Assembly: GCA_017847835.1 (NCBI GenBank)
Contig: JAGASH010000005.1
Coordinates: 310,001-374,000 of the forward strand
Source: Oscillospiraceae bacterium
GTDB taxonomy: Bacteria; Bacillota; Clostridia; Oscillospirales; Ruminococcaceae
DNA length: 64,000 nucleotides
Reading direction: 5' to 3'
Shown piece by piece: positions 17,863 through 27,698 of this stretch (position 1 is its first letter; the number at the start of each line of letters is the position of its first letter). The notes beneath the pieces are model-generated. The model saw only the letters and a program-made list of their open reading frames with translations. It ran no database searches and was not told where the DNA came from. The position numbers and the translations under genes were made by a program.

Positions 17863-20586
17863 TTATTTCTTCATTCCATTCATATCGAGGGATTTTTCCT
17901 TCACTTTGACATCTTCTTTGGGCTTCGCGGTAATCGTCTGCTTGGTATTGACAAGTTCTTTGAAGCTTATCTTTTCACTGTGAGGAGCGTTGAGCTTTAG
18001 TTGGGCTTTCTGATATTCCTTGATTGCGTCGAGTTTCTCGGATAAAGGAAGGCTTTTCTCTTTATCGGACAGAAATGCGTCAAATTGGTTCATTCTGCTT
18101 TGAAATTCCGCCGAATCATTCTTTGTTCTTTTAATATCATCGCTGAAATCAACGACAATAGTGTTGAAATTGTTAAAAATTTTCTTTTCCGGGTCATAAT
18201 AAACCAGCTTGGGCTCATCCGATTCGGCGGCAATATATTTTGCTTCCATATCAGCGATTTTTTGGGGAAGAATGCCATCGGGACCCGCGGAACCATATCC
18301 TAAAGCTATAACACTTGTGCAGAGGTCCTCGTTTTTGTTGAGGTCCGCGATCGTTTCTATTCCATCTGAATTATTCACGAAATATGTAAGAATGCTCTTT
18401 GCCTTTGCTGCCAGCGCAATATTTACCACATCAACATTTTGCCCGAGATTGATGTAATCGTCGGATTTCATGAATTTAGTGAAATTTTCTGCTGTTTTTG
18501 AAATCATCATAACCGGCATTATAGTTTTGAGTGCGGAATTATAAACCGCAGAAGTTCTGTCGAGGGTGCTTTTTACCTCGGGATTTGTGGTATCGAGCTC
18601 AATTTTCTGAAGCGGAACAAACACCTGCTCAATGTCCTTTGCCAAAGACGCCATAAGCTCGTTTTTCTCAATATTGTTTATATACGCCGTATGATTGTTT
18701 GGGTCAAGCTTCGGAATGGGCAGCTTTACGAATTCCTCGCAGCCCTTTGCGTAGACTTTCTCCAAATTCTCAAATTTCCCAAGAATATATTTATCATACT
18801 GTTTTCGGGTTTCCTCGCTCTCAGGGTCAATTTTGTTCTGCTTGGCGAACTCGTCTATCTTGCAAACTTTGAACACGTCAACTAATTCTCTGCCGATTTG
18901 CTTGCGAAGGGCTTCTCCTTCGGGAGTATCCGCAATAATGTCATCAAGACTATTACCACGCGACAATCCGTAGAAAATTGCGATGTTGGTGCGGGACGCC
19001 GAACGCCCCATAGTTCTGAGAATTGCGCCAACCTCGGATTTGCTTGTGGTATAATTGCAGTCTGCTATTATTCCTGCGGAAATTGCATCTCTTTTTTGGT
19101 CCGGTGAGCCTTCTGCCTTGTATATATCACCGAAGAAATCGATGTCCATTTTCATCCCTTTGTCAGTATAATCATCGAGAGTTTTATTTAACTTAGCAGA
19201 TTCTTCTTCTCTCTTTTCTCTGCTCGGGATTTTGGACTGGTCGATATCGTATTCGCTCTGTTCGACCTGTTTACTCTTATCATTGCGCTTGAAGATAAAG
19301 TCGAAAATCTGACTGATAATCGTCCACAAGGAACGTCTTTCGGTTTTCATCGACAAATCCGTTTCGACGGGGACAGTTTCTCCCGGCACATATTTGCCAA
19401 ATCCATCGAAATCGTACTTTGTGACTTCAAGCTTCGCGCCTTGCATAGCCTTTGAAGCAATTTCGCACTTCAGCTTTGCCTTGTCTTGAAGAGAGGGATT
19501 GTTTACGGAGTTCCAATCAAGCCTCTTTCCGTCCACAAGTATACCCATCGCAGGGTCAATCCCCGCTTTTTTGAGATTTCTCAGCTCATCGGAAGTGTAT
19601 AGCGCTTCAACCATATAATCAATGTTCGATTCGCCCCACTCGATTTCCGCAGGTGTGAGATTTCCATTCTTTTGCTTATCGACAAAAGACTCTACAGTTG
19701 TCTTTACAATCGGGTTTTTGTCAAGTGTGAGGGTGAGTTCTTTTATTCTGGGCGTGATATCCATATTCGCGTAATTCTCGAGTGTGGAGAAGTTTTCTAT
19801 CGAAGCCCGGCATTTGGTTTTTACTTGGTCGTTCAACACCTTAAACCGACTTTTCAGAAAATCATAATCAGCTTTTTCCCGTTCATCATTAGGCTTGAAC
19901 TCCTTGCCTTTTTCGTTGTTGATTGCGCCGTAAAAGTCTTTTGCACAATCGTTGACTTCTTTGAGAATATCCTTCATCGCCTGGCTTTCGGCAAGGACTT
20001 CGCCGGATTTGTTCCTGCAGATATCTCTGTCCAAAAACGAGCCCATTATCGTATAAAGGATAGCGTGCTGCGTGGTTGAGGGAATTTCATTAAATTTAAG
20101 TTTGTCGCCGGCGTCTGTTCCTTGAAGCGCTTCGGTGTTTACGAAATTGGCTTTGTTAGCCGCATTGACGCTCTCGTCAAATTCCCGAATAGCTTTGTCC
20201 GAAACCGTATTTTGCGGGTCGTTTATGATTTCGTTTCGGAAAGATTTTATCAATTCGAGCGTATTGTAGCGAAGAATTTGCTCATACTTCGGAAACACAA
20301 CGTGTCTTGCAGCAATAGCCATAATTCTATTTGCAGCATTATTTTCGTTTTCAATATATCTGTCGAGCCGATTCATCATCTTGATTGCTTCAAGATGGTC
20401 GCCGGGTGCTCCGAGAAGCGACTTATCGGCTGCATCCGTAACTCTTAAATAGTCGATATCGCGGCCCTTTTCAAAACGTTTTTGAATTTGCTCATTCCAT
20501 TGTTCTTCGGTCCAATTTTCTCTGGTATCAAATGCGCGTGCAATAGCCTCGTTGATGAAATCTTCACCGGTTTTAATCTTAGCCAT
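17863..20586 (-). CDS. Large orphan protein of unknown function (907 residues)
   Basis: I do not recognise a family. The protein is soluble-looking and rich in Lys, Asp and Glu. It has no signal peptide, no convincing membrane helix (a short hydrophobic patch SLWTIISQIFDFIFKR lies near residue 425), no P-loop, and no obvious catalytic motif. Predicted content is mainly helical, with several repeated-looking helical segments of about 40 residues but no clear sequence repeat. The N-terminus KTGEDFINEAIARAF and the C-terminal tail PKEDVKVKEKSLDMNGMKK are charged. It is a single-gene unit, with GGAGG before the ATG and a strong shared terminator downstream. It could be a structural or effector-like cytoplasmic protein; that is speculation. 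Confidence 0.85.
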   Translation of the reverse strand: MAKIKTGEDFINEAIARAFDTRENWTEEQWNEQIQKRFEKGRDIDYLRVTDAADKSLLGAPGDHLEAIKMMNRLDRYIENENNAANRIMAIAARHVVFPKYEQILRYNTLELIKSFRNEIINDPQNTVSDKAIREFDESVNAANKANFVNTEALQGTDAGDKLKFNEIPSTTQHAILYTIMGSFLDRDICRNKSGEVLAESQAMKDILKEVNDCAKDFYGAINNEKGKEFKPNDEREKADYDFLKSRFKVLNDQVKTKCRASIENFSTLENYANMDITPRIKELTLTLDKNPIVKTTVESFVDKQKNGNLTPAEIEWGESNIDYMVEALYTSDELRNLKKAGIDPAMGILVDGKRLDWNSVNNPSLQDKAKLKCEIASKAMQGAKLEVTKYDFDGFGKYVPGETVPVETDLSMKTERRSLWTIISQIFDFIFKRNDKSKQVEQSEYDIDQSKIPSREKREEESAKLNKTLDDYTDKGMKMDIDFFGDIYKAEGSPDQKRDAISAGIIADCNYTTSKSEVGAILRTMGRSASRTNIAIFYGLSRGNSLDDIIADTPEGEALRKQIGRELVDVFKVCKIDEFAKQNKIDPESEETRKQYDKYILGKFENLEKVYAKGCEEFVKLPIPKLDPNNHTAYINNIEKNELMASLAKDIEQVFVPLQKIELDTTNPEVKSTLDRTSAVYNSALKTIMPVMMISKTAENFTKFMKSDDYINLGQNVDVVNIALAAKAKSILTYFVNNSDGIETIADLNKNEDLCTSVIALGYGSAGPDGILPQKIADMEAKYIAAESDEPKLVYYDPEKKIFNNFNTIVVDFSDDIKRTKNDSAEFQSRMNQFDAFLSDKEKSLPLSEKLDAIKEYQKAQLKLNAPHSEKISFKELVNTKQTITAKPKEDVKVKEKSLDMNGMKK

Positions 20587-20747
20587 AATAACCTCCGTCA
20601 GAAGTGATTTTTATTTACATATTTATACTGAATTAATTCCAAAACGTAACATGAAAAACGCATATTAATCAAATATTATAAGGTACTATACAAACCGCGA
20701 AAAATATGCTATAATGATATCAGAAATTATTGAAAGGAACACCACCG

Positions 20748-21209
20748 ATGTACAAAATACTTTTCGTCTGCCACGGCAATATCTGCCGGTCACCTATGGC
20801 GGAATTTATCTTCAACGACCTCGTGAAAAAGCGCGGAATTTCAGACGTTATTTCGGAGTCTGCGGCTACGTCAACCGAAGAAATCGGAAACGGTGTGCAT
20901 TACGGGACGGCTTCGATTTTGCGCAGGCTCGGTATTGACTACTCGAAAAAGCGCGCCCGTCAGATTACTCGGGCGGATTTTGAGAAATTCGACCTGATTA
21001 TCGGTATGGATACCGCGAATATCCGCAATCTTCAAAGGATTTCCGAGAAGCACTCCGACGCTAAAATCCACCGTCTTCTCGAATATACCGATAACCCGCG
21101 CGATATCTCCGACCCTTGGTATACGGGAGATTTCGAGAGAACATACCGAGATGTTCTTGAAGGCTGCGAGGGGCTGATAGAGTGGATATTATGCAATAAT
21201 ATCGTATAA
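20748..21209 (+). CDS. Low-molecular-weight protein tyrosine phosphatase
   Basis: The 153 residues carry the phosphatase P-loop C-x5-R at the N-terminus (FVCHGNICRSPMAE, Cys8 and Arg14) and the acid loop with the general-acid Asp (DISDPWYTGDFE). The enzyme dephosphorylates phosphotyrosine proteins; in Gram-positives the partner is often a BY-kinase, none of which is seen here. ATG 20748 is chosen over an in-frame TTG at 20730 because GAAAGGA sits at the right distance. TATAAT at 20710-20715 suggests its own promoter. Confidence 0.93.
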   Translation: MYKILFVCHGNICRSPMAEFIFNDLVKKRGISDVISESAATSTEEIGNGVHYGTASILRRLGIDYSKKRARQITRADFEKFDLIIGMDTANIRNLQRISEKHSDAKIHRLLEYTDNPRDISDPWYTGDFERTYRDVLEGCEGLIEWILCNNIV

Positions 21210-21215
21210 AAAGCA

Positions 21216-21245
21216 AAAGGGCGGAAATAATCTGCCCTTTTTGTT
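21216..21245. terminator. Bidirectional terminator between the phosphatase and degV genes
   Basis: The stem AAAGGGCGGA/TCTGCCCTTT with one G-T pair (21216-21225 and 21231-21240) has an A-run and a T-run on its two sides. Confidence 0.85.
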
Positions 21246-21264
21246 ATCATATTTTTTGAAGAAA

Positions 21265-22125
21265 TCATTCGCTTATAAACAGCACGCCAAAGGTATTCGG
21301 ACCGCAGTTGCTGGAAATTGTCGCGGAAGCCTTTATTACAATCAGGTTTTCAAACTCGCAATGCTTTGCGACCTCGCCTTTTATCCATTCAACCATTTTC
21401 GCGCTGCACCCTACCTGAGTGATAAAAGCTCTGTTCTTTACAATATTCTTGGATTGAAGCGTTTTTTTGATATACCGCCTGCAAGCGTTACGGTAATTGC
21501 CGCGGGTGATTGATTTCAGCGAAAGCGCTCCGTCCTTCATTGAAAGAACAGGGTGAATATTGAATGTTGTACAGATTTTTTTGACCTTCTCGGAAACCTT
21601 GCCGTTACGGTACAAATAGTCGGCGTTTTCAGCAATAAAGCTTGTCGAAACCTTGCTTCTGAGCACTTCGAGAGCAGCCAGAATTTCACCCGCGGAGTGC
21701 CCGCTTTCAGCCATTTCCGCTGCCTTAATCACAAGATGACCAAGTCCCGACGAAAGATGTCCCGAGTCAAAAACGTAAACGCGGCTTTTCTTCTCGTCAA
21801 GCATTTCAAAAGCCTGCATTGCGTTTTTGTAGCCAAGACTTACCCCGCTGCTTATCGTAACGAGAACAACCTCTTCGTATTCTTCAAGACCTCTCTCAAA
21901 CGCTTCCTTATAGCTTTCGGGGGCAGGAGCCGAGGAAAGCGCTTTTACACCGCCTGCCTGCATATAAGAAATAATGTTTTCCGAGGTGATTTCGCTTGTA
22001 TCGAAAAATACTCCGCTGTCGATTTCAACCGAGAAATAAACAATATCAACATTGTGCTCTTTAATCCAGTCCTTCGGCAAATCGCACACACATTCAGCAA
22101 TAATTTTAACCTTCTGCTCAGACAT
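21265..22125 (-). CDS. DegV family fatty-acid-binding protein
   Basis: DegV proteins bind a fatty acid and present it to fatty-acid kinase FakA. The 286 residues begin [13 protein letters not shown] and show the conserved loops [25 protein letters not shown] and [12 protein letters not shown], where Ser/Thr residues contact the carboxylate. ATG 22125 is preferred over GTG 22134: AGAAGG lies eight bases before the ATG, while GTG would touch it. The start overlaps the kinase stop by eight bases, so DegV is co-translated with the hybrid kinase, an unusual partner. Confidence 0.9.
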   Translation of the reverse strand: MSEQKVKIIAECVCDLPKDWIKEHNVDIVYFSVEIDSGVFFDTSEITSENIISYMQAGGVKALSSAPAPESYKEAFERGLEEYEEVVLVTISSGVSLGYKNAMQAFEMLDEKKSRVYVFDSGHLSSGLGHLVIKAAEMAESGHSAGEILAALEVLRSKVSTSFIAENADYLYRNGKVSEKVKKICTTFNIHPVLSMKDGALSLKSITRGNYRNACRRYIKKTLQSKNIVKNRAFITQVGCSAKMVEWIKGEVAKHCEFENLIVIKASATISSNCGPNTFGVLFISE

Positions 22126-24952
22126 TTTGTGCACCTTCTTTCAGCATGTCCGAAATCATGTCGGCTTTTCTTCCCGCTTCATCGTACTCGAAATCCTCTG
22201 CAAGTCCGCTAATCTCGTCAAACAGCGGGCTCAGAGCAACTCCGCCGCAGGCTTTTCCGCTTGCTTTTTTGCACAATTCAACCACAGCGTCGCTGTCAAA
22301 ATTCTCGCAGGCAGAAACGATTTCTTTGATAATTCCCTCAACCTCTTCAAAAGAAATCTCCGTCAAATCTTCCTGATTGGCTTCGGTTTTTTCGGTATCT
22401 TCAGCAGCCGCGGGCTTTTTCTTTTCAAGATAATCGCTTCCGATTTGCACAACCTTCTCGTAAAGCTCCATCATTGAGCTGTGCTTTTCCTCAATCAGCT
22501 TATAGTTCTCGGATTTGCCCGCAAGTTCAAGCTCCTTTGCAAGCTCGGACAGCGGTTTTGAGCCGATTGTAAGCGATGTGCTTTTCAGCGCGTGTACCTC
22601 GATAACATAATTTTTCCACGATTTTTCTTCATACAACTTCTGAATATATTCACGTTTTGACTGTGACTTTTCAACGTACATCGCGAGAATTTCAAGGAAC
22701 GCTTCTTCATCGCCGCCCGTATAGAAAATTCCTGTTTCGGGGTCGAAAAACTCATTTTCCTCAACGTTCTGAGGAACGCTTTTGCGCTTTTCCTCCACGG
22801 CAAATTCGCCTTCCGTGGGCGCTTTTATAAGCTCCTTCGGCAGCCACGTTTTAAGCACCCTGTCAAGCGCAGAAAGCTCAATAGGCTTTGCGATAAAGTC
22901 ATTCATTCCCGCTCCCAGAAACGTTTCACGGGCACCGTTCACCGCGTTTGCAGTAAGCGCGATTATCGGGAGTTTCTTGTAGTATTCGCCCTCTGTTGAA
23001 CGAATAATCTGCGTTGCTTCAACGCCGTCGATTTCCGGCATCATATGGTCCATAAAGACGAGATGAAAATCCTTTGAGCGCAGCATTGAAAATGCCGCTT
23101 TTGCGCTGTCAACCGTAATCACCTGCATATGATAAGGCCGCATAAGTCCCGCTGCAACCTTCAGGTTTATGGGGTTGTCGTCAACGATAAGAATTCTCGC
23201 TTTCGGTGCCGAGAAACGTATCACTGAGTTTCTGCGCTCACCGAGATTTGTGATGATATTTTCGTTGTTGAAGATTGCGCCGACAGACAAGATATAGAAC
23301 GGCTTGAACATACATTTTACGCCGTTTGGAACTTCAATCGCGTTCAGTCTGTCCTGTACAACGATTATCTCCGCCTTTTTCACCTGACTGATAAAGAAAT
23401 CCGAATACTCGATATAATGTTCTCTCGGTGCGAAAAAGTGCGTGAATTTGGTTTGTTTTGCGGCTTCCTTCAACGCGTCCATTGTTTCATAAAGACGAAT
23501 TTCCGTGTGAAGCGTCTGCGACAGCTCTTTAATAAGCAGACGATACTCCTCGGCAATTTTCGGGTGAGAATATTTTGAAAAGTCTATGTAACCCGCCGCG
23601 TGGATTTTGTCGGCGTCCTTGATTGTCACAAACGGTCTCGGGTCGCTGACTTTAAGCGGAATTACAAATCTGAACTCCGAGCCTTTTCCGTACTCGCTCG
23701 AAACATTGATAAATCCGCCCATCTGCGTAATAAGCTTCTTTGAAATCGCAAGGCCAAGACCCGTTCCCTCAACGGAGCGGTTTTTCTTCGTGTCAACCTG
23801 CTGGAAGCTCGAAAAGATTTTCTCGACATCTTCCTCCGTGATACCAATTCCCGTATCCGAAACCGACACGGAGAGATTTATACCATAGTCGTGCTTTGTC
23901 TGCGAAACTCTTATGGAAACGCAGCCTTCGCGCGTGTATTTAATCGCGTTTGTGACGAGATTTACAATAACCTGACGAATACGGATTTCATCACCGACAA
24001 GTCCGACGGGAATTTCGGGGTCAGCGTGAACGATGATTTCCAGCTTTTTGTCGCCTTTTCTTGTAATCGCCATATTAATCACGTCGTTGAGCGTGGAAGA
24101 AATATTGAAATTCTCCTCGATAAGCTCCATTTTTCCCGACTCAATTTTCGAGAAATCGAGAATATCGTTGATTATCGAAAGCAGGCTTCTGCCGGAATTC
24201 TGGATATTAAAGCAGTTTTCACGGACATTTTCGCTGATATCGTGCTCGCGTAAAATAAGCTCGGTCATACCCACAATCGCGTTCATCGGTGTGCGGATTT
24301 CGTGGCTCATATTAGCAAGGAAATTGCTCTTGGAATTGTTTGCGGACTCTGCCTCGTCAATTGCGTCGGCAAGCGCTGTGCTGCGCTCCGAGAGATACTT
24401 TGTGATATAGCCGCCGAGCACGGTAAATGAAGCGATAATAAGCACCGTCAGCACGGTTTCGGGAATTGCAGCAAATCCGAAATTCGAGTCAAGCACCTTT
24501 GTAATCAGCCCCGGCGCAAGTCCCACAAAACAAAGCACGCTCACGGCGATATAAAAACGTTTGCTTTCATAAAGCGCAGCAATTATAATCGGCGCAATAA
24601 ACGAGCAGAACACTATGAAAAAGTCACAATGCGAGTAAGCGACATCGGTCATTATTATCAAAAGACCTGCCATAAGCGAGAATTTCGCTTTGTAAACGCT
24701 TAATCTGAACAGCCGGACAATAAGCCGACTAAGAAAAAGTGTGCTGAAGTTGATTAATGTTGTCAGAATAAGATAGCGGAAAAACATCCAGGTGACGTTT
24801 TCGCCCTGATATCTCGGGTCACCCGTCAGATAAAGAACAATGTTAGTTACTATTTCAATAAAGAATATACTGGAAGCCAGAAACCACTGCGCATTTTTCA
24901 GCAGTTTATTGCAGCGTCTTATGTTTTCTTCCGATTGAATGGATTTTATCAT
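22118..24952 (-). CDS. Hybrid sensor histidine kinase with receiver and HPt domains
   Basis: The 944 residues encode a complete phosphorelay in one chain. A membrane region with about six helices (20-190) is followed by HisKA with [14 protein letters not shown] (His217) and HATPase_c ([32 protein letters not shown]). A divergent domain follows at about 440-590. The receiver domain contains [14 protein letters not shown] and [12 protein letters not shown] (Asp635), and a C-terminal HPt carries [13 protein letters not shown] (His787). No periplasmic sensor domain is evident; sensing is probably within the membrane. The gene is divergent from the REC-GGDEF gene at 25157, which lacks a kinase of its own, so that protein is a plausible output. 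Confidence 0.93.
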   Translation of the reverse strand: MIKSIQSEENIRRCNKLLKNAQWFLASSIFFIEIVTNIVLYLTGDPRYQGENVTWMFFRYLILTTLINFSTLFLSRLIVRLFRLSVYKAKFSLMAGLLIIMTDVAYSHCDFFIVFCSFIAPIIIAALYESKRFYIAVSVLCFVGLAPGLITKVLDSNFGFAAIPETVLTVLIIASFTVLGGYITKYLSERSTALADAIDEAESANNSKSNFLANMSHEIRTPMNAIVGMTELILREHDISENVRENCFNIQNSGRSLLSIINDILDFSKIESGKMELIEENFNISSTLNDVINMAITRKGDKKLEIIVHADPEIPVGLVGDEIRIRQVIVNLVTNAIKYTREGCVSIRVSQTKHDYGINLSVSVSDTGIGITEEDVEKIFSSFQQVDTKKNRSVEGTGLGLAISKKLITQMGGFINVSSEYGKGSEFRFVIPLKVSDPRPFVTIKDADKIHAAGYIDFSKYSHPKIAEEYRLLIKELSQTLHTEIRLYETMDALKEAAKQTKFTHFFAPREHYIEYSDFFISQVKKAEIIVVQDRLNAIEVPNGVKCMFKPFYILSVGAIFNNENIITNLGERRNSVIRFSAPKARILIVDDNPINLKVAAGLMRPYHMQVITVDSAKAAFSMLRSKDFHLVFMDHMMPEIDGVEATQIIRSTEGEYYKKLPIIALTANAVNGARETFLGAGMNDFIAKPIELSALDRVLKTWLPKELIKAPTEGEFAVEEKRKSVPQNVEENEFFDPETGIFYTGGDEEAFLEILAMYVEKSQSKREYIQKLYEEKSWKNYVIEVHALKSTSLTIGSKPLSELAKELELAGKSENYKLIEEKHSSMMELYEKVVQIGSDYLEKKKPAAAEDTEKTEANQEDLTEISFEEVEGIIKEIVSACENFDSDAVVELCKKASGKACGGVALSPLFDEISGLAEDFEYDEAGRKADMISDMLKEGAQNV

Positions 24953-25156
24953 AAATTACTCCTTTGCATTTTTTCATATATTTAATTATACTGTTATTTT
25001 TTCATTTTGTAACGTTTTTTTTTGCAAAAACATAAATTTTTTCATCAAATATAATTTTACGGTTGATTTTTTTGAAGAAATATGTTATACTTGAAAAAAA
25101 ATACCCGAAAGACCTCTGTGTTTTTAGCAGAACAGATGAAGAAAGGTTTACGAGCG

Positions 25157-26545
25157 ATGAAAACGATACTGATTGTTGACGACAATAAAGTCAGCCTGTC
25201 AAACGCAAAAATGGTTTTAAGCGAGAGTTATCGTGTGATTACCGTTATGCACGGCTCACAGGCTCTCACCTTCCTTAACAACAACTCCTGCGACCTTATT
25301 CTGTTGGATATAAATATGCCCGAAATGGACGGCTACGAGGTTTTTGCGGAAATACGCAAAATTGAAAAGTGCGCCGAAATCCCGATTATTTTCCTTACCT
25401 CGGACAACGACGCGGAAACCGAAACAAAATGCTTTGAAACAGGCGCTGTTGACTTTATCGCAAAGCCGTTTGTTCCGAGCGTAATCCGTTCGCGCGTTGC
25501 CAGAACACTTGAACTCGAAAAGCTCAGGAAAAGTCTTGCAAACCGTCTTGAAGAAAAAACGCAGGAAGTTACCAACATAAAGACAAAATCCCGTCAGGAC
25601 GCTCTCACGGGGCTTTGGAACCGCGCATATACCGAAGAAAACGTAAATCTGCTTCTTTCCGAGAACAACCACGGCTCGCTTCTGATGATTGATATGGACA
25701 ATTTCAAGGCGATAAACGATAATTACGGTCATATTGCCGGCGACAAGACGCTGAAAATGTTTGCGGAAACGCTTGAAAAGTATTCCGAAGAAAACGATAT
25801 TCTCTGCCGTATCGGCGGAGATGAATTTGTGGTTTTCGTTCCGGAAATCACCTCGAAAAGTCAAATCAGCAATCGTGCTTCCGATATTATTTCGGATTTG
25901 TGCTTTAAGCTGGAGCAATGCAAATTTGAAACAAATTCCTCGGTTTCGATAGGAATTTCGCAGGCTCCGAGCGACGGAACCGATTTCACAAAGCTCTATA
26001 ACTGCGCGGATAAAGCACTGTATTACGTTAAGCAAAACGGAAAGAACTCCTTCCACTTCTATTCCGACAGAAACGAGGGTGAAAGAAGCCGCTCGGCAGC
26101 AGGTGTTGACCTGAATTATCTCGGAGAGCTGCTCAGCCGTGCCGACAGCGGAAACGGTGCTTACCTGCTCGATTTTGACAATTTCCACAATGTGTACAAC
26201 TTTATCCGAAGAACCGTGGAACGAAGCGGCAGAGAGGTTCAGACAGTTCTGTTCACACTGTCAAATGCCGAGGGCACGGACGAACCCGATACCGAAGAGT
26301 TTGAAGCCGCTCTCGAAATGCTTGATAAAGCGATTTTCACATCTCTCAGAAGAATTGACGTTTCCACAAGATATTCCAGCAGGCAGATTATTGTTTTGTT
26401 GCTTGACGCAAACGAAGGAAACGGCGATATAGTCGCACGGAGAATAATTTCCTGCTTTAAGAAGCTGTATGTCGGCGATAAAATCACGATTGAATACGGT
26501 ATAACAAAAATGGAAGGAAAAATGGTCACACAAAAGCAAAATTAA
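25157..26545 (+). CDS. Response regulator diguanylate cyclase (REC-GGDEF)
   Basis: This 462-residue protein should make cyclic-di-GMP when its receiver is phosphorylated. The REC domain (1-125) starts ILIVDDNKVSLS and has LILLDINMPEMDGYEVF with the phospho-acceptor Asp. The GGDEF domain (about 140-300) has an intact active site, CRIGGDEFVVFVPE. The usual inhibitory RxxD site five residues before GGDEF reads EEND, so product inhibition is probably lost. A further 140 residues (about 320-462) look like a degenerate GGDEF fold (SRYSSRQIIVLLLDANEG position). ATG 25157 has GAAAGG upstream; TTGATT-17-TATACT (25063-25091) is the likely promoter. It is divergent from the hybrid kinase. Confidence 0.92.
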   Translation: MKTILIVDDNKVSLSNAKMVLSESYRVITVMHGSQALTFLNNNSCDLILLDINMPEMDGYEVFAEIRKIEKCAEIPIIFLTSDNDAETETKCFETGAVDFIAKPFVPSVIRSRVARTLELEKLRKSLANRLEEKTQEVTNIKTKSRQDALTGLWNRAYTEENVNLLLSENNHGSLLMIDMDNFKAINDNYGHIAGDKTLKMFAETLEKYSEENDILCRIGGDEFVVFVPEITSKSQISNRASDIISDLCFKLEQCKFETNSSVSIGISQAPSDGTDFTKLYNCADKALYYVKQNGKNSFHFYSDRNEGERSRSAAGVDLNYLGELLSRADSGNGAYLLDFDNFHNVYNFIRRTVERSGREVQTVLFTLSNAEGTDEPDTEEFEAALEMLDKAIFTSLRRIDVSTRYSSRQIIVLLLDANEGNGDIVARRIISCFKKLYVGDKITIEYGITKMEGKMVTQKQN

Positions 26546-26552
26546 TAAAAAC

Positions 26553-26584
26553 GCGGTTGACAATTCGCTTGTCAGCCGCTTTTT
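26553..26584 (+). terminator. Terminator of the REC-GGDEF gene
   Basis: The 11-pair stem GCGGTTGACAA/TTGTCAGCCGC (one G-T pair; 26553-26563 and 26569-26579) is followed by TTTTT. It also lies just past the end of the methyltransferase relic on the other strand. Confidence 0.88.
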
Positions 26585-26586
26585 CA

Positions 26587-26932
26587 TCAGTATTTGTCAT
26601 TGCAAAACAAAAGATTGTTCACCTTTTCGGTAATCAGGATTTCCTCTCCGACAATCTCCACATTATACCCTTTTATAACCTTTTCATCGTGACGTTTGAT
26701 GATGTCGTCAAAACCGACAGACGCGCTCTTTTTTCTCGGGAAGCGTATACTTGTTTCAAATTCCTCGATTAATCGCAGCCCCGCCGATTTTACGATTTCA
26801 ACCCATTCGTCCTTTGTGTAAAATCTGTTGCAGGTGCTTTTCGTCATTGGTCTGTTTATTGTAATATGTTCCCAGACGAAAGCTCTCTTCAAAGCCCTTT
26901 TTTGTTTTTTCAATGCTTTCACAACTGTCCAT
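26587..26932 (-). pseudogene. Class I methyltransferase gene with the catalytic core deleted
   Basis: From ATG 26932 (AGGTGA upstream) the frame reads MDSCESIEKTKKGFEESFRL, then GTYYNKQTNDEKHLQQIL, which is the N-terminus of a clostridial SAM methyltransferase family, and stops soon after. From about 26835 a different frame continues with CNRFYTKDEWVEIVKSAG and SIRFPRKKSASVGF, the C-terminus of the same kind of protein. The Rossmann core between them, normally well over 100 residues, is gone and the frame is shifted at the join, near AACAGATTTTACAC (about 26818-26835). The gene sits behind a perfect promoter with operator site D, divergent from the TetR gene. A 111-residue frame from 26922 remains open, but a working enzyme is impossible. 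Confidence 0.7.
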
Positions 26933-26960
26933 TTTCATCACCTATCGGTTTATATAAGGC

Positions 26961-27010
26961 TAACGAGCGTTTTCCAAGATGATTATAGCATAATAAATCA
27001 CTTTTGTCAA
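26961..27010 (-). promoter_or_regulatory. Promoter with AACG-NN-CGTT operator (site D)
   Basis: On the minus strand TTGACA (27010-27005), 17 bases, TATAAT (26987-26982), then AACGCTCGTTAG with core at 26971-26962. It drives the methyltransferase relic and is back to back with site E. Confidence 0.78.
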
Positions 27011-27029
27011 TAATAATTTGCAACAACTA

Positions 27030-27078
27030 TTGACATTTTGGTAAAATTCGTATATAATATAATAGTAACGAGCGTTAG
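27030..27078 (+). promoter_or_regulatory. Promoter with TAACG-NN-CGTTA operator (site E) of the TetR gene
   Basis: TTGACA (27030-27035), 17 bases, TATAAT (27053-27058), then TAACGAGCGTTAG at 27066-27078. This five-base-arm repeat directly before a tetR gene is the expected position for autorepression and identifies the likely owner of the shared motif. Confidence 0.82.
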
Positions 27079-27098
27079 CTTTTATAAGGAGTATGGAA

Positions 27099-27698
27099 AT
27101 GGAAACAGAAAAGAAACCGACAAAAGACAGAATTCTGGAGTCTGCACTGACATTGTTCGCGGAAAAGGGCTATGACGGCGTGGGAGTTGACCTTATCGCG
27201 GAAAATGCGGGAATAAAAGGTCCGTCGCTCTACAAGCATTTCAAGGGCAAGGAGGATATTCTCGACGCGCTTATTGACCGAGCTGTGCGGTATTATCAGA
27301 CAAATTTCGGCTCGGCGCAAAATCCCGGAAAAACTCCCGAGTCAATGGACGAGCTGATTGCGATTTCTATGGCAAAAATCCGGTTCACGCTTCACGATGA
27401 AATGATAAAAAGAGTGAGAAGACTGCTGACAATAGAGCAGTTTCGCAGCCGCAAAATATCCCTGCTCACCACAAAATACAACATCGATATCGTGCAGAGT
27501 ATATACAAGCAGATTTTCACTAAGATGATTGAAAACGGAATAATGCGCGCGGGAAATCCCGAAATGCTTGCAATTCAATTCGCTTCCCCCGTGTCGCTTT
27601 TCATTCAGCAGATTGAGCGTGAGCCCGAGCACGAACAGGAGATTTTACAGCGAATTGAAGCGTATTTTCACTTTTTTGCAGAGGAACACAAGGCTTAA
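27099..27698 (+). CDS. TetR/AcrR family repressor, probable owner of the AACG-NN-CGTT regulon
   Basis: The 199 residues start with a canonical TetR DNA-binding domain (RILESALTLFAEKGYDGVGV, then IAENAGIKGPSLYKHFKGKEDIL) and continue with a helical ligand domain with a TetR_C-like pattern. ATG 27099 is chosen because AAGGA lies eight bases upstream; ATG 27093 is too close. Operator site E overlaps its own transcription start, and four more copies lie at other promoters in the window. It ends convergent with the DUF998 gene, sharing bases of the two stop codons. The inducing compound is unknown. Confidence 0.9.
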   Translation: METEKKPTKDRILESALTLFAEKGYDGVGVDLIAENAGIKGPSLYKHFKGKEDILDALIDRAVRYYQTNFGSAQNPGKTPESMDELIAISMAKIRFTLHDEMIKRVRRLLTIEQFRSRKISLLTTKYNIDIVQSIYKQIFTKMIENGIMRAGNPEMLAIQFASPVSLFIQQIEREPEHEQEILQRIEAYFHFFAEEHKA

